14,261 nt of DNA from JBGSMF01 sp964651475 (GCA_964651475.1 CAZYXV010000062.1:1-14261), one strand, 5' to 3'. Positions 1 to 9,958 are shown, counted from the stretch's first letter. The notes: a model not told the origin generated them from the letters alone. Numbers and translations are program-made.

Positions 1-23
1 GTGTGTGTGGGCTTGACGCGAGC

Positions 24-52
24 TTGCCAATTACACCCTGAAAAGGTAAAAT
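24..52 (+). promoter_or_regulatory. Predicted sigma70-type promoter of the first glycosyltransferase
   Basis: TTGCCA at 24-29 and TAAAAT at 47-52 are separated by exactly 17 bp. The expected transcription start, 6-8 nt past the -10 box, falls at about 59-60, only two or three bases before the ATG at 62. The mRNA would therefore be almost leaderless, which fits the absence of a Shine-Dalgarno sequence close to that ATG. This is a prediction from sequence only. Confidence 0.5.
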
Positions 53-61
53 TCGACCACT

Positions 62-2062
62 ATGAAATCAACCTCATCTGCGCGCTGGCGCGCGTTTGTG
101 TGGACGGCGTTGCTGCTGATATTGCTATTGGCGGCGGCGCTGCGCTTTTACGGGTTGGGCATTCTGCCGCCTGGTCTGAATCACGACGAGGCCGCGCACG
201 AAATCGCCGCGCGCGAGCTGGCGCAGGCGCCCCGTTTCGCGCCGTTCTTTCCCATCAACTTTGGGCTGGAAGCCGGGTACATTTATCTCATTGCCGGATT
301 GTTCGCGCTGGCGGGGCCGTTTGCCGAGGGGGGGCGGGTGGTGTCGGCGTGGGCCGGCCTTTTTAACGTGGCGCTGAGCTTTGCGCTGGCGCGCGAGATG
401 TTGGGACGGTCCGAGTCAAGGCGATGGGCCACCGTTGGCGCGCTCGCGGCCGCGGCGCAGACGGCCTTTACGTACTGGTACATTCACCACAGCCGCATGG
501 GGTTCGAGCTGATGCTGGTGCCCACCATGTCTACGCTGGCCTTTTGGGCCTTGTGGCGCGCGGCGCGCGGCGACGGGCTGTGGCGCTATGGACTGGCGGG
601 GGCGCTGCTGGGTCTATCTATTTACACGTATCCCGCGGCGCGCTTGCTGCCGCTGGTGCCAGCCGGCCAGGCTGTGCTATGCGTTGTGTTGATGCGCCAA
701 GTTCAGCGCCCTGGCCAGCCGCGCGCAAGTTGGTGGTCATACTGGCCGGCGGCGGCGGTGTACGTGGGGGGGGCGGTGCTGGCGGCCCTGCCCCTGCTGA
801 TCTTTTTCGCGCAAAACCCGAACGTATTTATTGAGCGCGCCGGCCAGGTGGCCGTGCTTTCACCCGGCGCTTTGCTGGATAACACGCTCAAATCTTTGGG
901 GGGAATATTCTGGCGCGGCGACTCGAATCCCCGCCTCAACTTGCCGGGGCGCCCGTTGCTCGACCCGCTTCAAGCGGCCTTATTCGTCATCGGCCTGGCG
1001 GCGCTGTTGCGCCGCTGGCGGCAACCCGCCAGCACCTTTATCTTTGTGTGGACTGGCATGATGTTCTTGCCAGGCATCCTCAGCGATTATCCGCCGCACT
1101 ATGCCCGCTTGTGCGGCGTGCTGCCGCCGCTCACGTTGACGGTGACGTGGGGCGGCGTGACGCTGGCCGCCTGGCTTTACAGGCGCCGCCGCGAGCTGGC
1201 GTGGAGTGTGCTGCCGCTCGCGGCGCTGGTCACCGGCGCGTGGAGCGCCTATGGTTATTTCGAGCTTTGGCCGCGCGTGCCCGACTTGCTGAGCACGTTC
1301 GACGCAGGGTTTCGGAGGGCGGCCGAAATCATTCGCCGGCTGCCGCCCGACGCGCCTGTGTATCTTTCGCCCATTGACCGGGATTACTTGACAATCCGCT
1401 TTATCGTGGGCGACGAGCGAGCGCGCTCGATCAAAAGCTACAATGGCCGGCGCTGCGTGGTGTTCCCCACCCAATCGGCGCAGCCGTCTTTTCACGTCAT
1501 CGTCGTGGCCGAAGACAAGCGCAGCCTGCCCTTTCTCCAGGCGGCCTTTCCCCAGTTGCAAATCATCCAACGCGAAAAGATGGGGAGCACTCCTTACCTG
1601 GCCGTGATCGAGACGCCGGGTGGAACGCAGCCCGCGCCCTTTTGGGGACGTGAATACCAGGTTACTTTTGAGGGGGCTATCCGCCTGCGCGGCTTGACCG
1701 TCGAGGAGCGCGCTTTTCATCCAGGCGAAACGATCGAGGTAGAGCTGGCGTGGGAAGCGTTGGCGGCGATGCGGCGCGATTATACGTCGTTCGTGCAACT
1801 GGTTGGCCCGTACAATCCCGCCCGCGGCAATCCGCTGTGGGGCCAGGAAGACGCTCAACCGTGCGACAATTCCTACCCCACCTCGTGGTGGTCGCCGGGC
1901 GAGTGGATCGTCGAGCAGCGCCGCCTGGTCATCGCACCCGGCGCGCCCGCCGGGGACTATGAATTGTGGGCGGGGTGGTACGATTGGGAGACAGGCCAGC
2001 GCCTGCCAACCAATTCCGGCGACGATCACATCACACTGACGCCAGTTCACATTGCGCCCTAA
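62..2062 (+). CDS. GT39/PMT-type integral-membrane glycosyltransferase with C-terminal beta-rich module
   Basis: 666 residues. A hydrophobic N-terminal helix (about 12-27) is followed by an LRFYGLG segment and then NHDEA at 40-44. The Asp-Glu pair in the first extracytoplasmic loop is the catalytic-acid hallmark of the ArnT/PMT (GT-C fold) family, which moves a sugar from a polyprenyl-phosphate donor to an acceptor outside the membrane. Roughly ten hydrophobic segments follow to about residue 400. After a soluble middle part, the last ~120 residues form a beta-rich module with the patterns FVQLVGP, WWSPGEW and AGDYELWAGWYD, which recurs in the next gene. The ATG at 62 is supported by the promoter just upstream. 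Acceptor and donor are unknown; cell-surface polysaccharide or protein glycosylation are both possible. The family call is firm, the substrate is not. Confidence 0.85.
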   Translation: MKSTSSARWRAFVWTALLLILLLAAALRFYGLGILPPGLNHDEAAHEIAARELAQAPRFAPFFPINFGLEAGYIYLIAGLFALAGPFAEGGRVVSAWAGLFNVALSFALAREMLGRSESRRWATVGALAAAAQTAFTYWYIHHSRMGFELMLVPTMSTLAFWALWRAARGDGLWRYGLAGALLGLSIYTYPAARLLPLVPAGQAVLCVVLMRQVQRPGQPRASWWSYWPAAAVYVGGAVLAALPLLIFFAQNPNVFIERAGQVAVLSPGALLDNTLKSLGGIFWRGDSNPRLNLPGRPLLDPLQAALFVIGLAALLRRWRQPASTFIFVWTGMMFLPGILSDYPPHYARLCGVLPPLTLTVTWGGVTLAAWLYRRRRELAWSVLPLAALVTGAWSAYGYFELWPRVPDLLSTFDAGFRRAAEIIRRLPPDAPVYLSPIDRDYLTIRFIVGDERARSIKSYNGRRCVVFPTQSAQPSFHVIVVAEDKRSLPFLQAAFPQLQIIQREKMGSTPYLAVIETPGGTQPAPFWGREYQVTFEGAIRLRGLTVEERAFHPGETIEVELAWEALAAMRRDYTSFVQLVGPYNPARGNPLWGQEDAQPCDNSYPTSWWSPGEWIVEQRRLVIAPGAPAGDYELWAGWYDWETGQRLPTNSGDDHITLTPVHIAP

Positions 2063-2103
2063 ACATAATTTCAAACCGGTGATTGCAGATAACTACTCAG
2101 AGG

Positions 2104-2201
2104 TGTCATTGCGAGCCGCTCCGCCTATGGCGGGCGGCGAAGCAATCTTCCTGCCACAGTGAAAAAGATTGCTTCGGGCGCTTCGCGCCCTCGCAATGAC
2201 A
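2104..2201. repeat. 98-bp palindromic intergenic element (REP/MITE-like) with two inner hairpins
   Basis: The ends are exact inverted copies: TGTCATTGCGAG at 2104-2115 and its complement at 2190-2201. A second matched pair, GAAGCAATCTT at 2139-2149 and its complement at 2165-2175, lies nearer the centre. Each arm holds its own hairpin. On the left, GCCGC and CCGCC (2115-2125) pair with 2129-2138 around a TAT loop with one bulged T. On the right, GGGCGC at 2176-2181 pairs with GCGCCC at 2185-2190 around a TTC loop. The whole element could fold as a cruciform or cloverleaf. From memory, similar 'cattgcgag...gaagcaatc' palindromes are scattered between genes in several phyla. It fills most of the gap between the two glycosyltransferase genes. 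Confidence 0.85.
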
Positions 2202-2230
2202 GGAGGCTGAATTACGATTACAGAGCATAT

Positions 2231-4264
2231 ATGAGTGCAAGAACAGCTTTAAAACTCTCGCCGGCCCAATCAGATCTCTTGATTGCCGCGGCGCTTTCGT
2301 TGGGCGGCGCATTGATGCGCCTGCCGTACCTGGCGCTGATGCCGGTCTTTGAAGACGAGGTGCTGCAAACTGTATACGCGCTGAGCATCCAGCCCAAGTT
2401 CATGCCATTGGTGGGCAACGACTCTTATGCCGGGCCAATATTTTCATATCTCATCGCGGCGTGCTTGCATGTGTTGGGTTTCTCGCCCGTTGTGCCGCGC
2501 GTCGCGGCGATGCTTTTGGGCGCGCTGACGGTTGGGACGACATACTGGCTGGCGCGCGCGTTGGGATTGAATCGAGTGTGGGCGGCGCTGGTGGGCTTGA
2601 TGCTGGCGGCCAATCCTCACCACATTCTCGTCAGCAGCCATTATGCCGGCACCACCTACGTGCTTCCCCTATTCACCACAGTGTTCCTGGCGGCCTTGGC
2701 AATGGCCGTCAGGCGCGAATCTGGAGCGTGGTTGGTAGCGTCGGGCGCGCTGCTTGGGCTGGCGCTGCAGGCCAATCCGGTCCCGGCCCTCATGCTGCCG
2801 GGCGTGGCGGTATGGTTTCTGGTTCGAGGCCAGCGGTCCATTGGTTTGCGCACACGCTGGCCGTATTTGGCCGTTGCCGCGTTGGTGTTGGTGTACGCGC
2901 CGGTTATTATTCACAACCTGCAAGCCAACCTGGCAGGCGTGAAAGAGGCTGGGGATAGGCTTTATGTCTGGCAGCCCAATCCATCTCTGCTGGCCTACGT
3001 TCGCAACCTGGAGCGCCTGACGTTCCAATTGTGCCGACAGGTAAGCGGCGTGTTGGAAGGCGACGAGTCTTTCCGAACGTTGTTGGGCTGGCCGCTCTTG
3101 TTTAGCGCCTGGGGCGTGGCCGGGCTTGTTTACGCGGCGCGCCGGGGACTGGGCCTGTTGGCGCTGGCCGTTGGCTCACACGTGCTTATCATGCCGTGGT
3201 TGAGTAATTATTATGGGATGATTTCCAGGACTCGCTTTACCAACCACCTCACGCCGTTGATTTTGGCGGCGATGGGCGCGCTGGCGGCAGGCGGCTGGGC
3301 CTGGGCGCGCGAGCGATTGCGCCGGGCCGAATTCGCCCGCCCTCTCGCCCTGGGGGCAGGCGCGCTGCTCGTGGCGGCCAGCTTGTGGCCGCTCGTCTCG
3401 CTTTTCCGTTTTTACGAGCATACCATGGCCGCCGGACGGACCAACGCGCACTATTTTGCTTTTTTCGATGAATTCATTCAGCAGTGGCGCGGCGAAAAGA
3501 TTTTTATCAGCGATTCGCTGGACGGTTTTGTCGTCTACGATGAGGCGTACAACGAATACAACGCCACCGAGTACTTTATGGCTATCAACCACGTGCCGTA
3601 CCGGCTTATGCCGCTTGAACTTGTTATGGAGCGGCTGGCGGCCGGGAAGGAGAGCGGCCCAATCGTCCTCATGCTGGATAACAAAGAAGTGCCCCGTGTT
3701 CAGTTGCAAGCTGACCTGGTGGCCTGGGACTCGCCGGCCATGCAAGACGCCCGCGCGCGGGGCTATGGCGTGTATACTATTCCAGACGCCCAACAGGTGC
3801 GCAAGCCGGCTTTTGTGCTGGCGGATGACGCGCCGCTCCGCCCCACCGTGCAGGCTATACAGGCCAATTTCGCCGATCTACTCAGCGTGATCGGCTACGA
3901 ATGGCGCTCAGACAAATTGATCGCGGGTGAAGAGGTTGTGGTCAATGTGTACTGGAAAACGATCGGCGCAACGTCCAAAGCTTATACAGGTTTTATACAT
4001 CTGGTTGGGCCAGACGGTCAACTCGTGGCGCAAGATGATCACGGACTGGGCCGAGGCATCTATCGCACCAATTTCTGGCAGCCCGGCGATGTGATTCGCG
4101 AAAAATACACGTTGACTTTGCCAAAAGGAATGCCGGGCGGCGAGTATTCGCTTTACGCGGGGGTTTACGACTTTCCCTCGCTCGAACGCCTGGCGGTGCG
4201 CTCGGCCAGCGTGCCGGTTCAAAATAATGCCATCGTGCTCGACCGCGTCCGTGTAGAACCGTGA
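2231..4264 (+). CDS. Second GT39/PMT-type membrane glycosyltransferase with C-terminal beta-rich module
   Basis: 677 residues from the ATG at 2231. The first hydrophobic segment (about 15-29) leads to FEDEV at 40-44, the acidic pair in the first outer loop expected of ArnT/PMT-type GT-C enzymes. About ten membrane segments follow, then a soluble part and a C-terminal beta-rich module (GFIHLVGPDG, FWQPGDVI, GGEYSLYAGVYD) like that of the preceding gene. The frame is open further upstream to a GTG at 2159, but that codon lies inside the palindromic element and the added residues look non-genic. The AGGAGG at 2201-2206 sits 24 nt from this ATG, too far for normal use, so initiation here is unexplained. 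The pair is probably an old duplication or two members of one surface-glycosylation locus. Substrate unknown. Confidence 0.83.
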   Translation: MSARTALKLSPAQSDLLIAAALSLGGALMRLPYLALMPVFEDEVLQTVYALSIQPKFMPLVGNDSYAGPIFSYLIAACLHVLGFSPVVPRVAAMLLGALTVGTTYWLARALGLNRVWAALVGLMLAANPHHILVSSHYAGTTYVLPLFTTVFLAALAMAVRRESGAWLVASGALLGLALQANPVPALMLPGVAVWFLVRGQRSIGLRTRWPYLAVAALVLVYAPVIIHNLQANLAGVKEAGDRLYVWQPNPSLLAYVRNLERLTFQLCRQVSGVLEGDESFRTLLGWPLLFSAWGVAGLVYAARRGLGLLALAVGSHVLIMPWLSNYYGMISRTRFTNHLTPLILAAMGALAAGGWAWARERLRRAEFARPLALGAGALLVAASLWPLVSLFRFYEHTMAAGRTNAHYFAFFDEFIQQWRGEKIFISDSLDGFVVYDEAYNEYNATEYFMAINHVPYRLMPLELVMERLAAGKESGPIVLMLDNKEVPRVQLQADLVAWDSPAMQDARARGYGVYTIPDAQQVRKPAFVLADDAPLRPTVQAIQANFADLLSVIGYEWRSDKLIAGEEVVVNVYWKTIGATSKAYTGFIHLVGPDGQLVAQDDHGLGRGIYRTNFWQPGDVIREKYTLTLPKGMPGGEYSLYAGVYDFPSLERLAVRSASVPVQNNAIVLDRVRVEP

Positions 4265-4280
4265 ATACAAAAGGTTGTCT

Positions 4281-6596
<2,316 letters not shown>

Positions 6597-6619
6597 GTTT
6601 CGTAGATTACAATCTGCTT

Positions 6620-7486
6620 TTAAAAGCGCTGCAGCCAGCCCTCAAGGATGCGTTGGTATTCGGGCGGGTTTTCCGCGAATATCAGGTGGCCGGCGCCGTT
6701 GACGATAGCCAGCTCGGCATTGGGCACCCGGGCGGCAATGAGCCTGGATTGTTCGGGCGGCACGATGGGGTCGCGGCTGCCCGCCACCACAAGCGTGGGC
6801 GCCGTGATGCGAGCCAGCCAATCGGTGATGTCAATATCGGGCATAGCGTAGAAATAGTGCACCATAGCGTTCAAGTCGAGATGACTGAAATTCCGGCGGC
6901 TATTTTCCAAAAGCGCTTTGCAATGAGGATAGGCGTCAAAGGAATGCGCGTCGGCCACGTATGACTGCCACATGGATTTGTATAGCGCGAGGCTGCGCCA
7001 CCCTCCCCACAACCCCGCCTTGACCATCGCTTGCCCTATGGCGCCGCTGCGCGCCCATTGCTGCATTTGTCCCAAAGAGCCGGTCCACTTGCCCCGTGCA
7101 AAGCCCGATAAACTGATCACGCTCCGGGCGATTTCGGGCGCGTGAGCGGCAATCGCCAGCGCCGCAAATCCGCCGGTGGACATGCCGGCCAGGATGACGG
7201 GACGGGCGCCCACTTGTTCGCGAATCGCCGCCGCGAGCACGCGGGCGATCATCTCGGGATCAAGCTCATGGCGGGTGAATTCCTGCGGAAGGACCGACGG
7301 ATAATGCCCCGGCAGGTTTAGGGCGTAACACGGCCCATAGCGCGTAAAAACGTCGTCTGTGATCCAAAAGTCGGCAGAGCCGGCGATGCCGTGCAGCAGT
7401 ATGATCGGCGCCCCGGCGGCGTCTGGATTGAGCGCGAGCGCGACAATCTTGTGTCCCTCAATGTGCATTTCGTGTGTTTTGAGCAT
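6620..7486 (-). CDS. Alpha/beta hydrolase
   Basis: 288 residues from the ATG at 7486, which is preceded by AGGAG with a 4-nt spacer after AGGAGA-ACC. An in-frame TTG at 7501 is less likely. The fold and catalytic triad are clear: the oxyanion-hole segment LLHGIAG at 30-36, the nucleophile elbow GMSTGG with Ser103, Asp239 in GSRDPIVPP, and His267 in NGAGHLIF. A cap-like helical insert spans about 130-220. No signal peptide is visible, so it is probably cytoplasmic. Such enzymes cleave esters, lactones or C-C bonds, and the substrate cannot be read from sequence. The gene starts 11 bp after the nuclease stop and ends 23 bp before recJ, so it is very likely translated from the same mRNA. Confidence 0.88.
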   Translation of the reverse strand: MLKTHEMHIEGHKIVALALNPDAAGAPIILLHGIAGSADFWITDDVFTRYGPCYALNLPGHYPSVLPQEFTRHELDPEMIARVLAAAIREQVGARPVILAGMSTGGFAALAIAAHAPEIARSVISLSGFARGKWTGSLGQMQQWARSGAIGQAMVKAGLWGGWRSLALYKSMWQSYVADAHSFDAYPHCKALLENSRRNFSHLDLNAMVHYFYAMPDIDITDWLARITAPTLVVAGSRDPIVPPEQSRLIAARVPNAELAIVNGAGHLIFAENPPEYQRILEGWLQRF

Positions 7487-7497
7487 GGTTCTCCTGA

Positions 7498-8313
7498 TCA
7501 ATAAGCGATTTCTTGGATCTCTTCCCAGTCAAACTCGATCCGATCTCGTTCAGTCTCTTGTTCGCCGGGGGGGCTTGAGACGGCGGCGGCGCCGCGCTCG
7601 CACAACGAGCGATACACGCAGTAGCGGCAGTGTCTTGCATCGGCGGTGAGCGGGAAAACGGGATCTGTCCGTTGGATGATTTCGGCGACGAGGGTGGAAA
7701 AATAATCCCTATCGGCGGCGTGTTGCTGCGCGTCGTAAGCAAACACCTCCGGCTCGGTGGGGAACTCGGCGAACCAGTAAACCATCTCTACGTATTCAGG
7801 CTTGATAGGGCGCCCGGCGTTGAGGGCCTGTCCCGCCTCGGCCAGCACGTAGCGATACACGCGCGTCTGCATGCGGGCCGCCAGTTGCGCGCGAGACGGC
7901 CGCTTGCGCTCGGTTTTCCAGTCCACAATGACGGCGCGTTGGGGCGGGTCAATCGCCACCAGGTCGTAGCGCGCCGCCAGCCGGCGCCCCGCCAGCGGCG
8001 CAGATAGAACCATCTCGGCGCGGCGCACGGGCAGCCCCAACGCCTCCGGCGGCGTATTGAGATAGTTGCGCCACCAACGCGCCAGGTCGGCGTCGTTGAT
8101 TGACGCGGTGAGCGTCTGGACCGGCAGGCCGGCCACGTGCTGTTCGATCAACTGGTGAAAGCGGCGGCCCAACTCGGTATGGCGTTCGTGCTCCAGCAGC
8201 GGCTCGCTCTGCACCGCCGGCCACGGCTGCTCCAGGATGTAGCGCAACTGGAAGCGGCGCGGGCAATCGGCATAGTCTTGGAGGCTAGATTGGGTCAGAG
8301 TTGAAAATGTCAT
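7498..8313 (-). CDS. RecB-like PD-(D/E)XK nuclease with four-cysteine Fe-S signature
   Basis: 271 residues from the ATG at 8313. Nuclease core: RYDLVAI with Asp117, then VIVDWKT with Asp131 and Lys133 (the D...DxK signature), and a QTRVYRYVL helix with Gln149 and Tyr153 as in RecB-family motif QxxxY. Cys17 near the N-terminus (DYADCPRRF) and Cys229, Cys232 and Cys238 (CRYCVYRSLC) give the one-plus-three cysteine layout that holds a 4Fe-4S cluster in Cas4, AddB and related nucleases. The product probably cuts or resects DNA in repair. It is the first gene of an operon leading to recJ. The frame is open to 8352, but that start would lie beyond the promoter palindrome, and the PD-(D/E)XK homology begins at MTFSTLTQSSLQDY. 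With no cas genes nearby, a Cas4 role is not supported. Confidence 0.87.
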   Translation of the reverse strand: MTFSTLTQSSLQDYADCPRRFQLRYILEQPWPAVQSEPLLEHERHTELGRRFHQLIEQHVAGLPVQTLTASINDADLARWWRNYLNTPPEALGLPVRRAEMVLSAPLAGRRLAARYDLVAIDPPQRAVIVDWKTERKRPSRAQLAARMQTRVYRYVLAEAGQALNAGRPIKPEYVEMVYWFAEFPTEPEVFAYDAQQHAADRDYFSTLVAEIIQRTDPVFPLTADARHCRYCVYRSLCERGAAAVSSPPGEQETERDRIEFDWEEIQEIAY

Positions 8314-8315
8314 GA

Positions 8316-8330
8316 GTGGTATAATACCAC
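8316..8330. promoter_or_regulatory. Perfect 15-bp palindrome forming extended -10 promoters on both strands
   Basis: GTGGTAT-A-ATACCAC is an exact palindrome around one central base. On the plus strand it reads TGG-TATAAT (8317-8325), an extended -10 box, with transcription expected near 8332 toward the dehydrogenase. On the minus strand it reads TGG-TATTAT (8329-8321), with seven bases between the box and the nuclease ATG at 8313, so that mRNA would be leaderless. No well-placed -35 box is seen on either side, which fits extended -10 promoters. A repressor operator is an alternative reading of the same symmetry. Confidence 0.55.
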
Positions 8331-8354
8331 AGAACATAAAAGCGGGCGACAAAT

Positions 8355-8360
8355 GGAGAG
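8355..8360 (+). promoter_or_regulatory. Ribosome binding site that decides the dehydrogenase start
   Basis: GGAGAG is followed by a 7-nt spacer and the ATG at 8368. It overlaps the upstream in-frame ATG at 8353-8355, which it cannot serve, so the start is placed at 8368. Confidence 0.75.
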
Positions 8361-8367
8361 TTGCATT

Positions 8368-9108
8368 ATGAACGAACCATCTTTGAATGGTAAAGTAGCG
8401 ATTGTAACGGGTGCGGGCCGGGGCATTGGCCGAGCAATCGCTTTAGCCTATGCTCAAGCGGGCGCCGCAGTCGGATGTGCTGCGCGCACTTTAACTGAGA
8501 TAGACAATACCGCCCAAGAGATCAGAAAACTCGGTGGGCAAAGTGTAGCGGTTCAAACCGATGTGACCCAGTTGGAATCTGTCCGGCATCTTTTGGCAAC
8601 GGTGGTGGAGCACTTGGGGGGTCTGGATATTCTAGTTATCAATGCAGGCGCCAATTATGATCCTCGGAATGTCGAAGAGAGCCATCCCGAAGATTGGCAA
8701 GCGACGCTGCAAGTGAATTTAGTAGGGGCGTATTATTGCGCGCATGCGGCCCTACCTTACTTGAAGCAGCGGGGGGCCGGGAAGATCATCACCATTGGTT
8801 CGGGCTTGGGGCATCGTGGACGGGCTGGGGATTCGGCTTATGCATGCTCCAAGGCTGGCTTGTGGATGCTGACGCGGGTGTTGGCACAGGAGTTATGGCC
8901 GTATAACATCAGCGTCAATGAATTGATCCCCGGGCCGGTCAAGACGAGCATAGATGACCTACAACCCTCTACTCAGTTGCGCAGTCTTGGCGAAAGCGAA
9001 TGGATCAAGACGCCGGAAGAGGTTACTGGGCTGGCGCTGTTCTTAGCCATGCAGCCAGAGATTGGCCCGACGGCTCAGAGTTTCAGTTTGATGCGGCGAG
9101 ATAATTAG
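8368..9108 (+). CDS. Short-chain dehydrogenase/reductase (classical SDR, FabG-like)
   Basis: 246 residues. Classical SDR signatures occur in order: the nucleotide-binding TGAGRGIG at 14-21, Asp65 in TDV, NAG at 92-94, Asn117, the catalytic Ser145 in TIGSG, and YxxxK with Tyr158 and Lys162. Arg40 after the second strand suggests NADPH preference. The enzyme should reduce a carbonyl or oxidise an alcohol. It is FabG-like in length and motifs, but its C-terminus ends AQSFSLMRRDN rather than the usual GGxxxD-type ending, so a role in fatty-acid elongation is not implied. It is the first gene of a plus-strand block and is read from the palindromic promoter. Substrate unknown. Confidence 0.92.
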   Translation: MNEPSLNGKVAIVTGAGRGIGRAIALAYAQAGAAVGCAARTLTEIDNTAQEIRKLGGQSVAVQTDVTQLESVRHLLATVVEHLGGLDILVINAGANYDPRNVEESHPEDWQATLQVNLVGAYYCAHAALPYLKQRGAGKIITIGSGLGHRGRAGDSAYACSKAGLWMLTRVLAQELWPYNISVNELIPGPVKTSIDDLQPSTQLRSLGESEWIKTPEEVTGLALFLAMQPEIGPTAQSFSLMRRDN

Positions 9109-9132
9109 GGTAGAAACGCCGTCCCGCTGCCC

Positions 9133-9152
9133 CAACCTGGGTTGACGCAACC
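9133..9152 (+). promoter_or_regulatory. Alternating inverted pentamers upstream of the first MBL gene
   Basis: In the 59-bp gap after the dehydrogenase, CAACC (9133-9137), GGTTG (9140-9144) and CAACC (9148-9152) follow one another. The middle copy can pair with either neighbour, giving two mutually exclusive short hairpins just before AGGA and the ATG at 9168. The stems are only five base pairs, so a regulatory role is speculative. Confidence 0.25.
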
Positions 9153-9167
9153 TTTAGGACGCACAGT

Positions 9168-9881
9168 ATGCGCCAGAAACTTGTTCAACTTGCCGGGAAT
9201 GTCTGGCTATGGCCTCATAGTTCAAGTTCTCAGAGTTCCCTCGGCGTCGTCATCAGCGAGAATGAGACGATTTTGGTAGATGCCGGTAACAGCCCACAGC
9301 TTGCTCGCTGCGTCAAGGACGCATTGAGACAAGGCGGGTTTCCCCCGGTGAGTCACATCATCTATACCCATCATCATTGGGATCATACCTACGGCGCGTG
9401 CGAGTTTCAGGTTCCCGTTGTGGCTCATTCAACATGTAAAACCCTTCTCGCCGAAGAAGCCCAAAAACCATGGAGTGCAGAGTATCTTCGCCAGCAGATA
9501 AAAGACAATCCTCGACTCAGGGTGAGTTACAAAGCACGAGAGCGCGCCGTTCGGAATTGGGCTACATTCCGTATCATTCTTCCAGACCTGGTCTTCGATA
9601 ACTCGCTGACCCTCCAGTTCGGGCGTCTCAGCCTGGAACTGGAGCATGTCGGTGGGCAACATGCCAAAGACTCTATTGTGGTCAAGGTTCCTCAGGCGCA
9701 GATCATGTTTCTCGGGGACTGTTACTATCCGCCGCCGCTCCACCTGCGGACCCCCGAATCGAAAGATTCGATGGCTATGCTGGCGGCATTGGAAAGCAAA
9801 GAGTATACGCTCTATGTCGAGGGTCACGATAAGCCTCTAACGAGGGCCAAGCTCCTTACGATGTTGGAGCGACATTCCTGA
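9168..9881 (+). CDS. MBL-fold metallohydrolase (first of two)
   Basis: 237 residues. The metal-binding HxHxDH motif is H68-H69-H70-W71-D72-H73 (THHHWDHTYGA). The remaining ligands are His165 in GGQHAKDS, Asp184 in LGDCYYPPP and His220 in EGHDKP, so a dinuclear zinc-type site looks complete. A strand-rich opening (VWLWPH, ILVDAG) fits the fold. An insert of about 50 residues (95-145) between the two halves of the site is helical and charged. There is no signal peptide, so it is probably cytoplasmic. The family cleaves beta-lactams, thioesters, lactones or phosphoesters, and nothing here selects among them. AGGA lies eight bases before the ATG. It sits between the dehydrogenase (59-bp gap) and signal peptidase genes. 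Confidence 0.87.
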   Translation: MRQKLVQLAGNVWLWPHSSSSQSSLGVVISENETILVDAGNSPQLARCVKDALRQGGFPPVSHIIYTHHHWDHTYGACEFQVPVVAHSTCKTLLAEEAQKPWSAEYLRQQIKDNPRLRVSYKARERAVRNWATFRIILPDLVFDNSLTLQFGRLSLELEHVGGQHAKDSIVVKVPQAQIMFLGDCYYPPPLHLRTPESKDSMAMLAALESKEYTLYVEGHDKPLTRAKLLTMLERHS

Positions 9882-9958
9882 ATACAGGGACAATGACCAA
9901 CCTGACCTGGGTTGAGAAGCGCGATCTATTGCGTTGGAAGATATCTGTGGAGAAACCT

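Noticed and set aside
980..2074. Long open frame (364 codons) on the minus strand opposite the first glycosyltransferase.
   Set aside because: It is a shadow of a GC-rich gene: its product is rich in Arg, Gln, His and Ala with no domain, while the plus-strand frame has clear membrane segments and family motifs.
2159..2230. GTG at 2159 as the start of the second glycosyltransferase.
   Set aside because: The codon lies in the central loop of the palindromic element and the added residues come from repeat DNA. The membrane-protein N-terminus begins sensibly at 2231.
3176..3793. Open frame of 205 codons opposite the second glycosyltransferase.
   Set aside because: Fully inside a well-supported gene, no recognisable motifs, composition typical of an antisense frame.
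6616..6627. 12-bp palindrome GCTTTTAAAAGC over the hydrolase stop, before recJ, as a terminator or operator.
   Set aside because: AT-rich and without loop or T-run, inside a 23-bp operon gap. It may be chance, and a terminator here would cut off recJ.
7498..8313. Nuclease as Cas4 of a CRISPR system.
   Set aside because: The cysteine and PD-(D/E)XK pattern fits, but there are no other cas genes and no array, and the operon partner is recJ.
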